Positions 24,401 through 37,388 of a stretch of 64,000 bases of DNA are shown piece after piece. The stretch is from the NCBI GenBank assembly GCA_903813345.2, contig CAIIXF020000006.1, positions 12,406,348-12,470,347 on the forward strand, in the 5' to 3' direction. Positions within the stretch are counted from its first letter, which is position 1, and every line of letters begins with the position of its first letter. Both the position numbers and the translations under genes were made by a program. Source of the stretch: Owenia fusiformis (taxonomy: Eukaryota; Annelida; Polychaeta; Sabellida; Oweniidae). A model generated the notes under the pieces. That model was not told the origin of the DNA, did not search any database, and worked only from the letters and a program-made list of their open reading frames with translations.

Positions 24401-27400
24401 CTCCGAGTGCACCTACAATATGGAGGTGGCAGAAGAAGTTAAAATCTGGAGATACCAGCCTGGAGGATGCTCCTAGAAGTGGAAGGCCAAAATACAGTGA
24501 CGATCTCATTCCACATATTGCAGAGAGTATAAGGGCTGAAAGGAGAACTACTTGTAGGAAGCTCGCCCTAGACTTTGATATTAGTAAGAGTACTGCCTAC
24601 AGAGTGATGAAGAAAGACCTTGGGATGTCAAAAGTAGCCCCTAGATTCGTCCCACATATTCTGACAGAGGAGCAGAAAAGGCAACGTGTTGAGCTGAGCC
24701 AGGGGTTCCTAAAGCGCTACACAGCAGAAGGAATGGGATTCCTGGGAAGAATAGTCACAACTGATGAGACATGGGCTCATTATTATGAACCTGAAACAAA
24801 GATGCACTCCATGGTATGGAAAACTCCAGGCTCACCACAACCCACAAAGGCCAGACGTGCAAAGAGTCTCAAGAAGGTGATGCTAGTTGTATTCTGGGAT
24901 TGCGAAGGCATCATTCTCACCCACTATGTACCCCATGGACAAACCATTAACAAGGAGTATTATTGCAAGGTGAGTCACATGCATGTTAAAGCAGTGACCA
25001 TGATTCGTATCTAAAATAAAAAAATAAAAATATAAACTAAATGGGAGAAGTATTATTCAAAACCATGCAGGGTATATTGATTTCGACACGACACCTATTG
25101 ATCATATTTTCAGGTTCTCAGGCGTGATCTGTTACGTGCGTTGCAGAAGAAGAGGGGCTTGATGTTAGAAAACGGCATTATCTTCCACCAGGACAATGCT
25201 CCAGCGCACGCATCAGAGGCTGTACAGGATCTGCTTGCCATCATAGAATTTGAAGTACTTCCACATGCCCCGTACTCCCCTGATAAAGCTCCAAGTGATT
25301 TTTATTTATTCAAAGGGTTGAAAGAACAGCTGCGTGGAACACGTTTTGATGACTTCGATGAACTCAAGAATGCTGTTACGCAACATTTCCTAAGTTTGGA
25401 GAAAGAGGACTTCATGGGAGCCTATCTAGACTGGGTGAAGCGACACAAGAAATGTGTTAAACACAATGGAGAATATTTTGAAAAATTATAAGAACTTGAA
25501 AATAAAAAGTGCACTAGTCAATAAAGTACCTAGGGTGTGCCCCTGGTGTTATATAGTATGTCAAAAACATTTTATTGGAAAAATAAAATACAACTTGGGA
25601 TGTGCTCCCAAATCCATAATTTTTACGTCATATTTTGTATATCTATTTATCCTGTTTTCTGCCCCGGGTACCCCCGACATGCCATTTTAAAGCATCTGTA
25701 ACATTGCCAAATGATCTTATTTTGCTATGAAACTTACAGAAATAGTAGAAATATATCTAAGTTACAAAGTGTAAAATTTTTATCATTATATCTCAAACAT
25801 TCTATGAATTAGAATAGAAATTTCAAGACTTATGGGACAACCCTCGTAGAAACAAACTGGTATTTTACACCGTAAAATTGTTTTGGGAACGATCTACATA
25901 TAAATGAATTATGACATTGCAGATCCTAACCAACCTAAGCTGGTTGATATTAATTGCGGCGATGATAACTGTGACCAAGATGAGTTTGCCATGAGAGAAT
26001 GTTTCTCAATACCAGTACCCGATAATGACTCATGTTTCAAAAAGACGAAATGTTTAAAGGTGGTCAGAAGCCAACCTGTACCCGATTTAGAATGTGGTAA
26101 AAATGGTAAGATACAATTCGTTCCATTTGAATAGTCATTAAATAACTGCAATTTTCATGCTATCAATTGCTTACTGTTCATTATGTTTTTTCGAGGAAAT
26201 TTTGCAAGGCAGCAGTTGAACCAAATAACAGCATATTTGGATGCCTCATTCAATTATGGGAGTTCAAAGAGAGAGGCGCTGTCACTACGAGCGGGTAAGT
26301 AATATCCGTTATCATAATATGAATAGGAGTTTCATTAGCTTCATCATTATTGATAAAAATCGTCAGATATTCCCATAATCATTAAGCATTACATAATGAG
26401 TCGATATGTCAATGAATATTTATGTGGTAATTAAGGAATTCTGGAAGATGCGACAGACATCCTCATGACTTTTAAAAAGAAAACAGCAACAAGAAAATGT
26501 TTGTTTGATACGCTGATGTAATTTAATGCTGTAGCTAGGCAGTCCAAGCGTCATATATTGAAATATTCTAAAAAAAATCCTGATGTAATTTCAAATCATT
26601 CATTGGACTAGTACTGATATTGAATTTTGATATGTATAGATGTCAGGTCACATTGAGTTGTTTGGTTCTTATTTTTCATGACATAGATGTAGATGTATAA
26701 CTCAATGAGACTTAGTTTAGTCGAAATCATTTTAGTTTCTTAAACATTAAAAAATAATTAAAAATCATGTCACTTCCAGCCTCACCGTTAGTGACCGACG
26801 ACTCATTTAGGTTATGTTTCAATTCTTTTCATTGGATTTTTTTAATTCTTCGATCTCTCCCGTTAGGGTATCTAGATTTCTAAGGACGGTCTAAGTAACA
26901 ATCAAAGATCTTAATCAATTTTAGAAATGGGCAAACTCCGCCTGAACAGAAATCCCCTGCACCATGGTATGATGGAATTACTACCGACAACAGACAATCC
27001 AGCTTGTAAGGAACCATTTGTCAACGAGACTGTAAAATGTGTCACAGCAGGTACAACCAACGTTATTAAAATGAATAGTGAATAATAAAAAATATTAGGT
27101 GCATTCAATTAAACATTTAATCTTTAATTACTAGTAAGATACGTATTATTAAATAATTTCGGAAAATTAAACGCATTCCATGATATATATGATGAATTAA
27201 TAAAGGGGATGGGCGAGTGAATGAATGGATTGGTTTAGCTACGTTCCACACAATATTTGCAAGGGAGCACAATAGAATTGTTGAGCAGTTGGAGAAAATA
27301 AATCCAAGTTGGACTGATGAAAAACTATACAAGGTGTGGTTGCACGATTTTATTATATTGATATATATCAACATATTAATTAATGAACCGAAACTGTTGA

Positions 27401-30400
27401 CGAAACAATAAGATGGATGGAAGCTTTCCAACGGTACCAAATTCGAGAATATGTTGCATCTGTACATTAAAAAGTACTTTCCTGGTACTTTTGAGCCATC
27501 ATTCTGACTACCTAAATGGGATCTTGTTTTGCCATTGAATGAAAGAAGTCCTGCTTTTTCTAGAGCAGTTTGGAAATAATAAATATAAATAGAGGTTATT
27601 TAATGGGAGGGATGGAATATGGATTTTATTCCGAGGGAAAATATGATATTGGCCAAGGAAAATATCATATTGACCGAGGGCGATAGCCCGAGTGTCAATA
27701 TGATATTTTCTGAGGCCAATATCATATTTTCTCAAGGAATAAATCCATATTCCATCACGACCATCAATAACCTATTTATTTCATAATATTTTTTTTCAAT
27801 TTTTGTATGTCATCATCCAATGATTGTGACATAAAATTATACAATTTATCATATAATAATTTCAATAATTTCAATTTTCCAAACGATTTTTTTACTTCAT
27901 GTAGAGATGTGCTAGACGAAAAGCGTAAAACTCAAGAGAAATTACCGGGAATATTTCTGATACGGGATTTTTGCTGATACGGGATCCAATACGGGATCTG
28001 ATACGGGATTTTGGCTGATACGGGATCTGATACGGGATTTTTCAAATAACACTTTTATTCCCTGTTATTTTCCCAGGGAAAACATGTTATTATGGAATAA
28101 TGATTAATATATTGCCTCACAACATTATGATAAGGGAATATTTCAATAGATAAATCTTTATTAAAATTGTTAGCCCTCAAATATGTTTAAATGTAAAATT
28201 TCATTCGGCACAGAAAATAAAGTACCACTGTGTGTGATTTTACGGGCAAATTAACTCTCTTCCCCATCTTTCATGAATGAATAGCTACAGGTAGCACGTT
28301 CTAAAACGGAAGGACCATTCATCTATGTTGAAGTCATTAGAATATATGTTGAAGAACAAATTGAACGTTTTTTCGTTACAACCACCTGACATAGAAAATT
28401 GTTGTAGCGCTACACGTGGCACTAATGCAATATGGATCATTAGGTCTTTAATAATGTGGAATACCATTGCTCATAAAACACAATATTTCAAAACGGCCAT
28501 TAGTATAGAACAATGGTTTCGTTCCGAATCCATTCCTTTGGTGTCTTTCACTTTAGGAAGCCAGGCGTATCCTAATAGCAGTATGGCAGCGAATCACATA
28601 CAAGGAATACCTTCCGATCGTATTAGGGGAAGAGTTTGAAAACTATGATTTGAAATTGAGAAGTGCCCACAGAAAGTATTACACAGGTGGAATAGTTTAT
28701 ACCTTGCATGCTTGTGTGTCTTTTATTAACAAACTAAATAAGTTCGAGTATCTCAAATTATCAAGCATCTCTCCATAACACTTGTAAAAAGTACATGAAT
28801 CAGATCCATGAAAATAGGAACAATAGTTTACAACTCTCACAATTTCATCTTTCAACTAGATGTCATAATGATGACACAATTACAATTATTGTTATAGTCT
28901 CAAACGTTTTTGTGGATGGCGGTATATCATGTAATTTGTACTTTTAGGATATGATGAGAATGTGAACGCACAGCCCGCAAATGTTTTTCAAGGAGCTGCC
29001 TTTAGGTTTGGACACTCACAAATAGATGCCTTCATTCGGTTCATTAGTGACAACAAGTTTCATTACTACCACGACGAACATTTAACATCAGTAGGATTTT
29101 ATTTTCACTTTAATCTAAATCTAATATATTATTTGGTCCAGTTGTGTTTACTTCATCAAGAATTTTGTTTAGACCGCCGGTTATTATTATCCATTTTTGT
29201 CTGGGCCTAGTTGGGTAATTTTTTACAGATCATTCCTTCCTTAGTTTTGTGTAAAGATGTTTTTTTATTATTCCTTTTTTATTCATAGAAAACATTTGAA
29301 AGCAGTTACATTAACATTTACAATATACATAATATCATAGAAATCACACAATTTTCCATCATATTCTTTTTTAAGGCATCTAACCACACTAGTCTAATCT
29401 AATCTAGTACCCATAATTTCCCACCTTTTTTCTCTGCATATTTGCTTATCAATATTACAATAAGATATTACATTTACTTTAAATCCTTTTTAAAGATGTG
29501 TAAAGATGTTTTCTCGTTTACTGTTGTTTAAGCCATGGGCATTGATATTTGTTCATTCTGCTTTCCTTGTAATAGCATCAGAATAGACCGTCGGCTATGT
29601 ATGAGGACGGAGATAAAGGTGGTATAGATACTATTCTGAGAGGACACGTCCATTTGCCTTCACAGAACACAGATGCTTTTTTCACAAAACAAATGTCGTG
29701 TCACATGTTTACGAGTAACCCTCCATTTGGGGAAGGCACTGACTTACCAGCCATCAACATCCAAAGAGGAAGGGACCATGGTCTACCTGGTAAGAGTGGT
29801 TCGACTGGGACGGCCATTTTGGAAACTTAAAGTCTGGTTATTTACATTATTTTTAATGGCCAAGCCTCCAATATTGTGCCAAAAAGTTTATTTGGTTATT
29901 TGCTATTTGTGCTACAATTTGAGCTGTTCCAGATGATATGCCGATTTGGAAGGCACGTATCAATTAAAATAGATCATACACAGTAGTTTACAGAACATGA
30001 ACATTAATTTCACAATTTTTCTCTTAATAGGATACAATGAATGGAGGCGTTTTTGTGGACTTAGCAAAATACGAAGCTGGAATCAAAAACCCAGAGAGTT
30101 CTCAAAGACCGTATGGAATTCTTTCAAAAAAGTTTACAAGTAATTACAACAAATATTTAAAGTTAAATGATAATTTGTCTGCGTAGAATTGAAGGCGCAA
30201 ATGAATTGCTAATCCCATAGGTCTTTGCTTTGAACTGTGATCGTATAGCACAGGGTAGGCCAATAAAAATGGAATATTTTTCTACTCATGCACTTGCCTT
30301 TACTATTCAATCGACAAAAGTCAGATAACGTTAAAAAATGATAATTTGTGAAAATTTTGAAAATAGAAATATGTATGGATTATTTCTTTGGCTTATCATG

Positions 30401-32284
30401 GTCATGATCTGTATACAGCATGTTACGATATCCTCCGGTTATTCATTTTGCCAATAAAGATCAAATCTATTTTTTAATGTTATTATACATTTAGTACACT
30501 AAGTGTAGGATAATAAGATGTATGTCTCCAACATGTCCAATGGCAGGCATTGACAATCACAATCACTTAATACTTTTAGACATGTAGATGATATTGATAT
30601 ATTTACTGGTGGAATATCTGAGACACGAGTGGCGTATGGGGCAGTTGGACCTACATTTGCTTGTTTACTTGGTAAACAGTTTGAAAACCTTAGGAAAGGT
30701 GATCGGTATTGGCATGAAAATATGGGTCCAGGAATGTTTACACCAGGTAAGTGGAAATCCGGGAAAATTTTGTTTTGTATAAAAAAAACTCTACCTAGCT
30801 CGCACCCACCTACCCACCTACTTGGGACATGATACAGTCTTTGAAGGGTTCGATTTTATCAAGATTATTAAGAAGATTATTAGAATTATTATTAGATTAT
30901 TAGAAGTTATTAAATCTTAGTTTATGTTGAATTATAGATGAATCAATGCACCCATATGCCTTTATTTATGGATCTGTCAACTGTCTAGCCATAAAATAAA
31001 ACCGGAATTGCAAAAATGTAAAGGAATTCCGGGAGAGACAAGTGACAAAATATTGCTTCTTGGACGAGATCAAGCGACTTTGACATATTCTTTAACCTAC
31101 CTATTTTGCAATTTAACAATCAACGCAAGTATACATTCATAAAAATGTTTTTACTATGATTTCTATTAGTAATGTTTTGACTTCCCCGCTTCATAAAAAG
31201 ATCATTATCACCATTTACTCTATAATAAAGCATAAACTGAGAATGAATAATGATCTTTATAAAATGCACCCTTCAAAAACTGTGTCAAGACCCACGTACG
31301 CGGGTACGAGTTTTTTTTATACAAAGCTAGACTGCCCGACCAACAAAAATCATTTCGAGAAATCAAAAGCAGACGTGAAATCAAAATATTAAAAAAAATT
31401 ATTAACATTTCTGCAATTTTGGCTTTATTTTATTACTAGACAGATCCATAAATAAAGGCACATGGGTGCATTAATATATTTATAATTCATCATAAACTAA
31501 GATTTAATAACTTTTTTTAATATTGAACCCTTCAAAGACTGTATCATGTGCCACATACGTGAGTAGGTGGGTATGAGGTTGGAGTTTTTTTATACAAAGC
31601 CGGAAAAATTGATGATTATTGCAAAACTCAAATCTATAGGCTTTCAACAATGCGATTTTGTCTGCAATTAAAATTTACCAGGTCTGGCACAGAAATATAT
31701 CATTGAATGAGAGGACATATTTAATCAGAACCCTGGCCATATTTACACCTTTCCTCATGTTAAAGTGTCAATCATGATTACAGATCAGCTACACTCATTG
31801 GAGACTTCGTCAACTTTATCAAGAATAATATGTGACAATAGTGACGAGATACAATACATTCAACCCAACGTTCTTCTCCTTCCCTACAGTGAGATACCTT
31901 TTAGAACTAGGTAGGTGAACTAAGCTTTATCATGCGGACTCTATAAGTTTTTCATTGATCTTGATTGTAATGTTTTTTTTCATTAAATATTGTATAAAAT
32001 ATATTCGCTACATGTATGTTGTCTGATACCAGTTGAATGAGTGTAGAAAAGTAACATGCATGTGGGAGACCCTTACCCTAATAAAATTACTATTGACCCT
32101 AATTAGGTTAACTCTATTTTATTTTTCCAGGATGACCAAGTACCTCAGAAAAGAATTTAAGTATCTTTATGGTGTTTCTAAAAGTAAATCCTCCTCGAAA
32201 AAGTCCGGATTTATCAACAGGAATGAAAGGGTGCGATGTAGTGAGATCAGAAAACTCGATCTAACGCCATGGAAAGAACTTTAA
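18478..32284 (+). CDS. Secreted animal haem peroxidase 1 (17 exons)
   Basis: This is a member of the animal haem peroxidase (myeloperoxidase/peroxidasin) superfamily, predicted to be secreted and to oxidise substrates with H2O2. Exons: 18478-18535, 19545-19634, 22142-22252, 22908-23025, 23174-23439, 23626-23811, 25923-26105, 26196-26294, 26925-27050, 27206-27333, 28557-28686, 28948-29090, 29576-29789, 30031-30139, 30580-30746, 31784-31910, 32131-32284. They total 2409 nt (802 aa) and every junction keeps frame. There is a signal peptide (MSHVIIFFVLIAVNAGF), then a charged helical propeptide. The catalytic domain shows YDGSCNN, GQLLDHD (Asp261 haem link, distal His262), calcium-loop-like TAYLDAS, GDGRVNEW (catalytic Arg416, Glu419 haem link), FRFGHSQ (proximal His521) and QRGRDHGLPG. 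No Ig or LRR domains are seen, so it is not a peroxidasin. The stop is TAA; aataaa follows near 32327. Confidence 0.9.
18785..19445. repeat. Dispersed repeat, copy 1 (peroxidase 1, introns 1-2)
   Basis: About 650 bp is repeated in direct orientation at 20905-21500 with roughly 90% identity by eye, for example aatcatcaaatatttcttaatgcatttc and atgggccacttcaatgtttta. Copy 1 ends close to gggacagccctcgta, which resembles a mariner terminal repeat, so both may be parts of a larger element. The copies flank exon 2. Confidence 0.7.
20424..21500. repeat. Dispersed repeat, copy 2, with a mariner-like end
   Basis: tacagggtgattcataataaccgcc at 20424 looks like a Tc1/mariner terminus. The 20905-21500 part matches 18785-19445. 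No transposase frame remains. Another possible end (tacagggtgtgccaaaaa) is at about 21665. Confidence 0.5.
23882..25846 (+). mobile_element. Complete mariner transposon, 1965 bp, in peroxidase 1 intron 6
   Basis: Terminal inverted repeats of 42 bp begin cgagggttgtcccataagtc and differ at one position. The insertion is flanked by TA on both sides. The element carries one transposase gene in the same direction as the host gene, with a possible aataaa after it (25500). It splits the intron between exons 23626-23811 and 25923-26105 without touching them. The near-identical ends and open frames suggest a young insertion. Confidence 0.92.
24280..25491 (+). CDS. Mariner transposase (DD34D) with an apparent intron
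   Basis: Exons 24280-24969 and 25114-25491 encode 355 residues, the usual length for mariner. The start is the ATG of MAGILSPDV. Seen in order: an N-terminal helix-turn-helix region with GRPKYS, a second helix-turn-helix (ISKSTAYRVMKKDLG), RFVPHILTEEQKRQR (the WVPHEL-type motif), first Asp in TTDETWAHYY, second Asp in HQDNAPAH, and third Asp in YSPDKAPSDFYLF. Exactly 34 residues separate the second and third Asp. The halves are interrupted by 144 bp with a strong donor (aag/gtgagt) and acceptor (ttttcag/gt). Reading through would hit a stop, so removal keeps the protein whole. Mariner genes are normally intronless, which makes this unusual. Confidence 0.88.
27592..27776. repeat. Foldback element with GAGGNNAATATCATATT arms
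   Basis: The arms, from ggttatttaatgg / aataacct inward, share ggaatatggattt, gaaaatatgatattggcc and aaaatatcatattgac. The loop is gagggcgatagcccgag. Partial copies occur at 40425-40507, so it is a dispersed family. It lies in peroxidase 1 intron 10, where tandem ctgatacgggat copies (27958-28042) are the only other structure I see. Confidence 0.75.
30772..31605. repeat. Large imperfect inverted repeat in peroxidase 1 intron 15
   Basis: The left arm (about 30772-30990: tttgtataaaaaaaactc ... tcttagtttatg ... atttatggatctgtc) is mirrored by the right arm (about 31438-31605: gacagatccataaat ... cataaactaaga ... gagtttttttatacaaa). A further partial copy lies between them at about 31262-31335. 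Confidence 0.65.
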
Positions 32285-35200
32285 TGAAAACAATGTTTAA
32301 TAATATGTTTTAATAATAATACTATTTAATAAACGACTGATAAAACAAGATCTTTTAATGATTTGGAAGCAGTTTGGAAATATAACAGTTAACATTTTAA
32401 AATATCTTTATATCGAATTCTTATTTTCACGAGTTCTTTGGTTGTATGATCGATCAGTACTTTCTTTTTTAATTTAACTGTTTATGTTTATTGGTATATC
32501 ATGATCTGCACAACGTCGATAAAAGAACTGTGTAAATAAATTGAAGGCTGTTGTGGCATGTAATGAGATGGTCATGGGAAAACTATTCAAAATAACCACA
32601 AACGTAAACGTTTGTAGCATTTCATTGTTTCTGGCCTTATTAATTTTTCCAAATGCGAAAAGTACTAAATCACATATTCATCAACTAGAACGGAATTCAA
32701 TTTACGATATGCAATACATTATATAGCTCCATACTTCTCAAAAATCTGGTCTCGGATTTCATTTTTCACCAAACTTCGATATCATGGTACTGGCTTCATG
32801 ATTCAATGTTTTCCGTTAAATTTTTGCATGTAGCAATCCCAGGGCCGTCAGATGGGGGGGGGGGGGTGCGATGGGTGCGACCGCACCCCCCTTTGTCAAC
32901 CCCCAAAATATTTTTTTGTAATTTTTTTTCATGGACTCATACACTTTGAAAGTACCCAGAAAGCACCAAATAGCAACTTAAAATTGTAAAATTTTCTAGG
33001 GGTATTGGCCACCCCTCACACCCCCCCCACAAAACAATGGAAAAGTTCTAAATTTATTTTAGTGTTTTGTCTCAGACACTTTTAAAGTGCCCAGACATCA
33101 TCAAATCATGGGACATCAGACATCATGCGATTATCCCATCTGAATTCTCTTTTCATAACGCCAAATAAAAGTTTCTCATTGATGCCTTTATCTCTGCTTC
33201 AACAATTCATCAGCGATAAAATACGAATACACTTTACAAGTGAAGACCAGACACGAAATGGGCTTATTTTGCAGCTCTGGACATGAAGCTGCTATTCCAA
33301 AGCATGGTTAAAAAAATCCAAGACTGTTGGAATAATGAAAATGACAAAAACAAGTTTTGTATGCTGTCAGATAGATCATGCAAAAGCTCCTTTGTTTAAT
33401 GGGATCATCAAAATTGTTGAGAGCAATTTAGTTTAACATTGATAGTAATTGGTACGCTATATATAAGATTTATGTTCTTACAATAGACAATACATCTGCC
33501 CTTGCATTGTTTCACCTGGAAGTTCTCATAAATGAAGTATGACGTATTTCACTTGATATTGGAACCATAAGCTCTGGTCGAAAATGGTTGATATTGCGAA
33601 TGATTTGCCTTGATGGTCTTTGAAACACTATATGGGAGCTGTTTATTGTTTTTGAAACAGGTGATACATATTTACATCTGGAAGCTTGTCATTTTATTTG
33701 ATATTAGATTCATGAGCTCTTGTTTTACCTCTACGAGGGGTGATCAGAAATTTCTGTACCCTTGGCTCTTTTTTGCCTTTATTATCCTTTCTTAGTGATT
33801 TTTCACACAATGTAACCAAAATATATAGGAACACACCATAAAGATTCCATTGTTCTATGACATTTATTTTATAAATTCAGCAAAGACATTAATTTAGTTA
33901 TGATAACATCACTTACAAGTATTTATTACAGGTCGTGTAGTCCATTGTTGCTTGATTTATAGCAAAAACTTTGACTTTTGCACGTTGGTTGCGTTGCGCC
34001 TTTTTTAATAGATCTTATATCTTAAAAGAGTATCGGTTGAAAAATAATCCTAGAATACCTAACATATTTTATCATACCGTGCGCTTATTCAATTTGCAAT
34101 TCAATCGTAAACTCTGTCTTGAAAAAATAATTTTACCAGATTTGTTGAATTTTCTAGCGGAAATTGCCTGCTCCCCCCCCCCTCCGTCCCATTTTCACGA
34201 TCACCGGGCGTGTACATGTGTCTGAGTAAATAAGAAAATGTGTGGTTTTATTCTATTTCCAATTTTGAATGGAATCAACTAAATTCCAATATTCAACAGT
34301 CGAATTTTTACCGTATAGTTTACTGAAAGTGACCAACATGGAGGTTTATTACTAAATTGTGTATTACTAAATAGAATGCTTACGTTACCGGAAACTGTAA
34401 GAAACTCCAGCAGCAGTTCATGCTAATCATATACGTAAAATATGCCACAAATCTACAAACATTGAATTTACAATTAGGGCTCCAACATAGCAACATTACT
34501 TGATTTTGTTTTCTAATATCTATTGAAGGGCATATGTACGGTAATTGATATGTGTGCTATCGTGATGTCAACACAACTGTTTACCCTGACTATGCAATAT
34601 ATATTGAAAATATTGCTTATTATTTCTTTAAAACAGCTTTAATGGTGATTTTTTTACAAAACCAATTTTGCTTGGAAACTCGGACAACATAACAAATAAT
34701 GCATCGATTCCGTCGATAATTTCTAACTGGTTAGTGTAAATTGTTTCCGACCAGCTCTCAAAAGTTTTTTTTTGATTACATTTTCATCAAAAATAACACG
34801 TTTTATAATGTCCATATGTTTTGTATTCCCAACACATGCTCAACATATTCAATTTATTTACAATAGATATTTATCTATATTTATTTATTTATTTATTGAG
34901 ACTCTACACTATTTGTATCAGTGGCACTATCGCTGGGTGCGTCTACAGTCCATGGATTTCTATGATTAACATGGTATAAGGGTAATACAGTATGACTAAA
35001 ATCATGTTTAAAACATTCATTGTGCATTATAAAAAGGTGATAAAAAATTCTTCAGAAGTAATTTGCTTAACCTTTCAACTATGACACTAATATCATGTCC
35101 ACCTAGATTCCTAGCCTCATCGCCTATTATCCATTTTGATTTATCGCTTGTTTCTGAATTAAGATATGCTTCTAGAATTTGACTAGGGACTTGATTTTCC

Positions 35201-37334
35201 ATTGCCAAATTAAAGCTGTTTCTAGCTGTTCATATGTGGGGCATTAAACCACTCTGTGCTCTATAGTTTCGGTTTTATCTGGACACCAATTACAATGAGG
35301 TGAGATGGATGTATTAAGATGTTTCCATTTACTTTTTCCGCATTTAGATTAAACTTACCAGCCCGTGCTAAAAACTTAATGCGTGAGTATTGAAAATCAT
35401 AGTCATTTTACAGGTAAGGCGCTCTCCCGTTTTGTGGGTTAAGATTTAGCTGGTGGTATTTTTCAAGGCTATTCTTTCCTTAAAATACCCTCAGTAATAA
35501 ACCATTTTGAGAATCCAGAATCTCTTTGGGGTAACTGTACAAAATATTATCAGCTGATATGATTGAGAATTTATATAACAATCATTTAAATACTAAATTA
35601 GATAAGTATCATTTCTAAAAATAACTCTTTGAAATCATTTATGTTTATTGATGAAATCTTAATGTTTGGAGGATACAAACTATTGGACAGAAAAAACTAA
35701 ATCCGCCACAAAAATAACTATATTTTGTCTGATGTTTTCATGGTCTGTCATTTAAGAGGTAACCCTTAAGGGCGAAATCTTAAACAAATGATGCTTGAGC
35801 AATGTTAATTTAAACAGTGTGTTGGAGGATACAAAATATTATATATTGTATTTTTGACAAAAAATCATTATTTAAGCTGTTTTTGAAAAATAATAAGTAA
35901 TATTTTCAGTATACATCGCATGATTATGAGAGCCAGTTGTGATGACTTTAAAATAGCACAAATCAAATGGCACTGGTATCAACACACACGACACAGGCTT
36001 TAGTAGAACAACTGATTTTGAAAATATCAATTATCTGCCCTGAAATACATTTTATCCATTGCGTAATGAACCGGTCTTTGAAAATTTTACACACTAACAT
36101 TCATAACATATTTTTTTAAATTCAACTCATCATTTTCCGTATCCTTAAGTATCAAAGTTGTAGTCAGTCCCTTACCCTGAAAAATTGAAAGACAGTTCAA
36201 AATTTAGTTGCATTTTTCAAGTAATGAAACTTCTAATTGTTGTAATTGTAATTCCAATGCATAATTTGATTGGATAACTTGGTACATAGGAAAATAAGAA
36301 TATTTAAAAGGACAATTTGTGACACTAAAAATGAAGATTTTGGTCATGGGAGATGTTGTGGAATATCACAGAATTAAAGATGATCTGACAAATATAAGGT
36401 AAACTCTGGAAGCCATTTCGTATTCTTTATTCAAACATGACTGTATTCATGCCTTCTATAAACTGTAAACAAAGTCAATGCTTCAGCTGGGTTATATTCG
36501 AGATCAATAACCCAGTTAATACGTGTAATGTTTGACGTCATAACGGTGGGTCGTAGTAATGGCGGACCATGATGAATATTTGAAACACTTGGTGAGTTTT
36601 CCTGTTCGAATCGTAATACAGACCTCAGAGCAGGGTTACTAGTTTCGAATAACACCCCGCTGGTCTCGGCACAAAAGTTTTCGAACCCCTCACTCCCTTC
36701 GGTCGTTCTTTGGTCTATATTTCTTAATTATAGCACCTATATATCATATTCCTATATAGGCGACCTTTACACCTGTGTCAACGAAATACGTTTAAGTAAG
36801 CTCTTTATACTTTTTGTTTTAATCACTTCAATATTAATTCCCATTCATTTTTTGTGAAAGGATTCATGTACATACTGGCGACACTGTGTCATGATACAAC
36901 TAATATTTTACATTCATATCATGAAACGTCCGTTTAATCGGTTCTTGTATTTATTTTTATGCATCTGGCGCATTAAAAAATTTATATTGCTTACTTCTGT
37001 TTATTGATCATGTCAACATTAATACTTGAACGTTACCTCGTGTTTATTAGTGATGAGAAATAATTGGTATGATTGGTTAATATATATACGCATTTATAAT
37101 TGTACACCCATCCATAAGTCTTGCATCCGGAGGTTTTCATTGCATAAGAATCAGAGGCTCTCAACGTTCGAATCAAACATTTCATCCTTAAATACGATAC
37201 TTCGGAAATTTATGACATAGATTGTTTTTTAAAACACCAAAAATAAACAGGTTTTAATATGTGATTGACAAGTGGAATTGTGGAAACATATGGAAGGAAG
37301 TGTACGTTTAATATCAGTTAGATAAACACCTCGT
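32285..37334. other. Intergenic region between the two peroxidase genes
   Basis: About 5 kb of AT-rich DNA without a supportable gene. It holds a G-tract/C-tract pair (about 32858-32890), a possible orphan mariner end (tacgaggggtgatcagaaat at 33732) and a short C-run at about 34171-34185. Confidence 0.55.
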
Positions 37335-37341
37335 TATAAAA
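37335..37341 (+). promoter_or_regulatory. Candidate TATA box of peroxidase 2
   Basis: tataaaa lies 54 bp before the ATG, and an initiator-like tcagt (37359-37363) follows it by about 25 bp. Spacing is slightly short but plausible for a core promoter with a short leader. Confidence 0.45.
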
Positions 37342-37388
37342 CGATGCTTGGTAGTTTTTCAGTGACAAATCGCAGAGGAGACACAAAG

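Noticed and set aside
28325-28639. 104-residue frame overlapping a peroxidase 1 exon
   Set aside because: A shadow frame; the real exon 28557-28686 is read in another frame.
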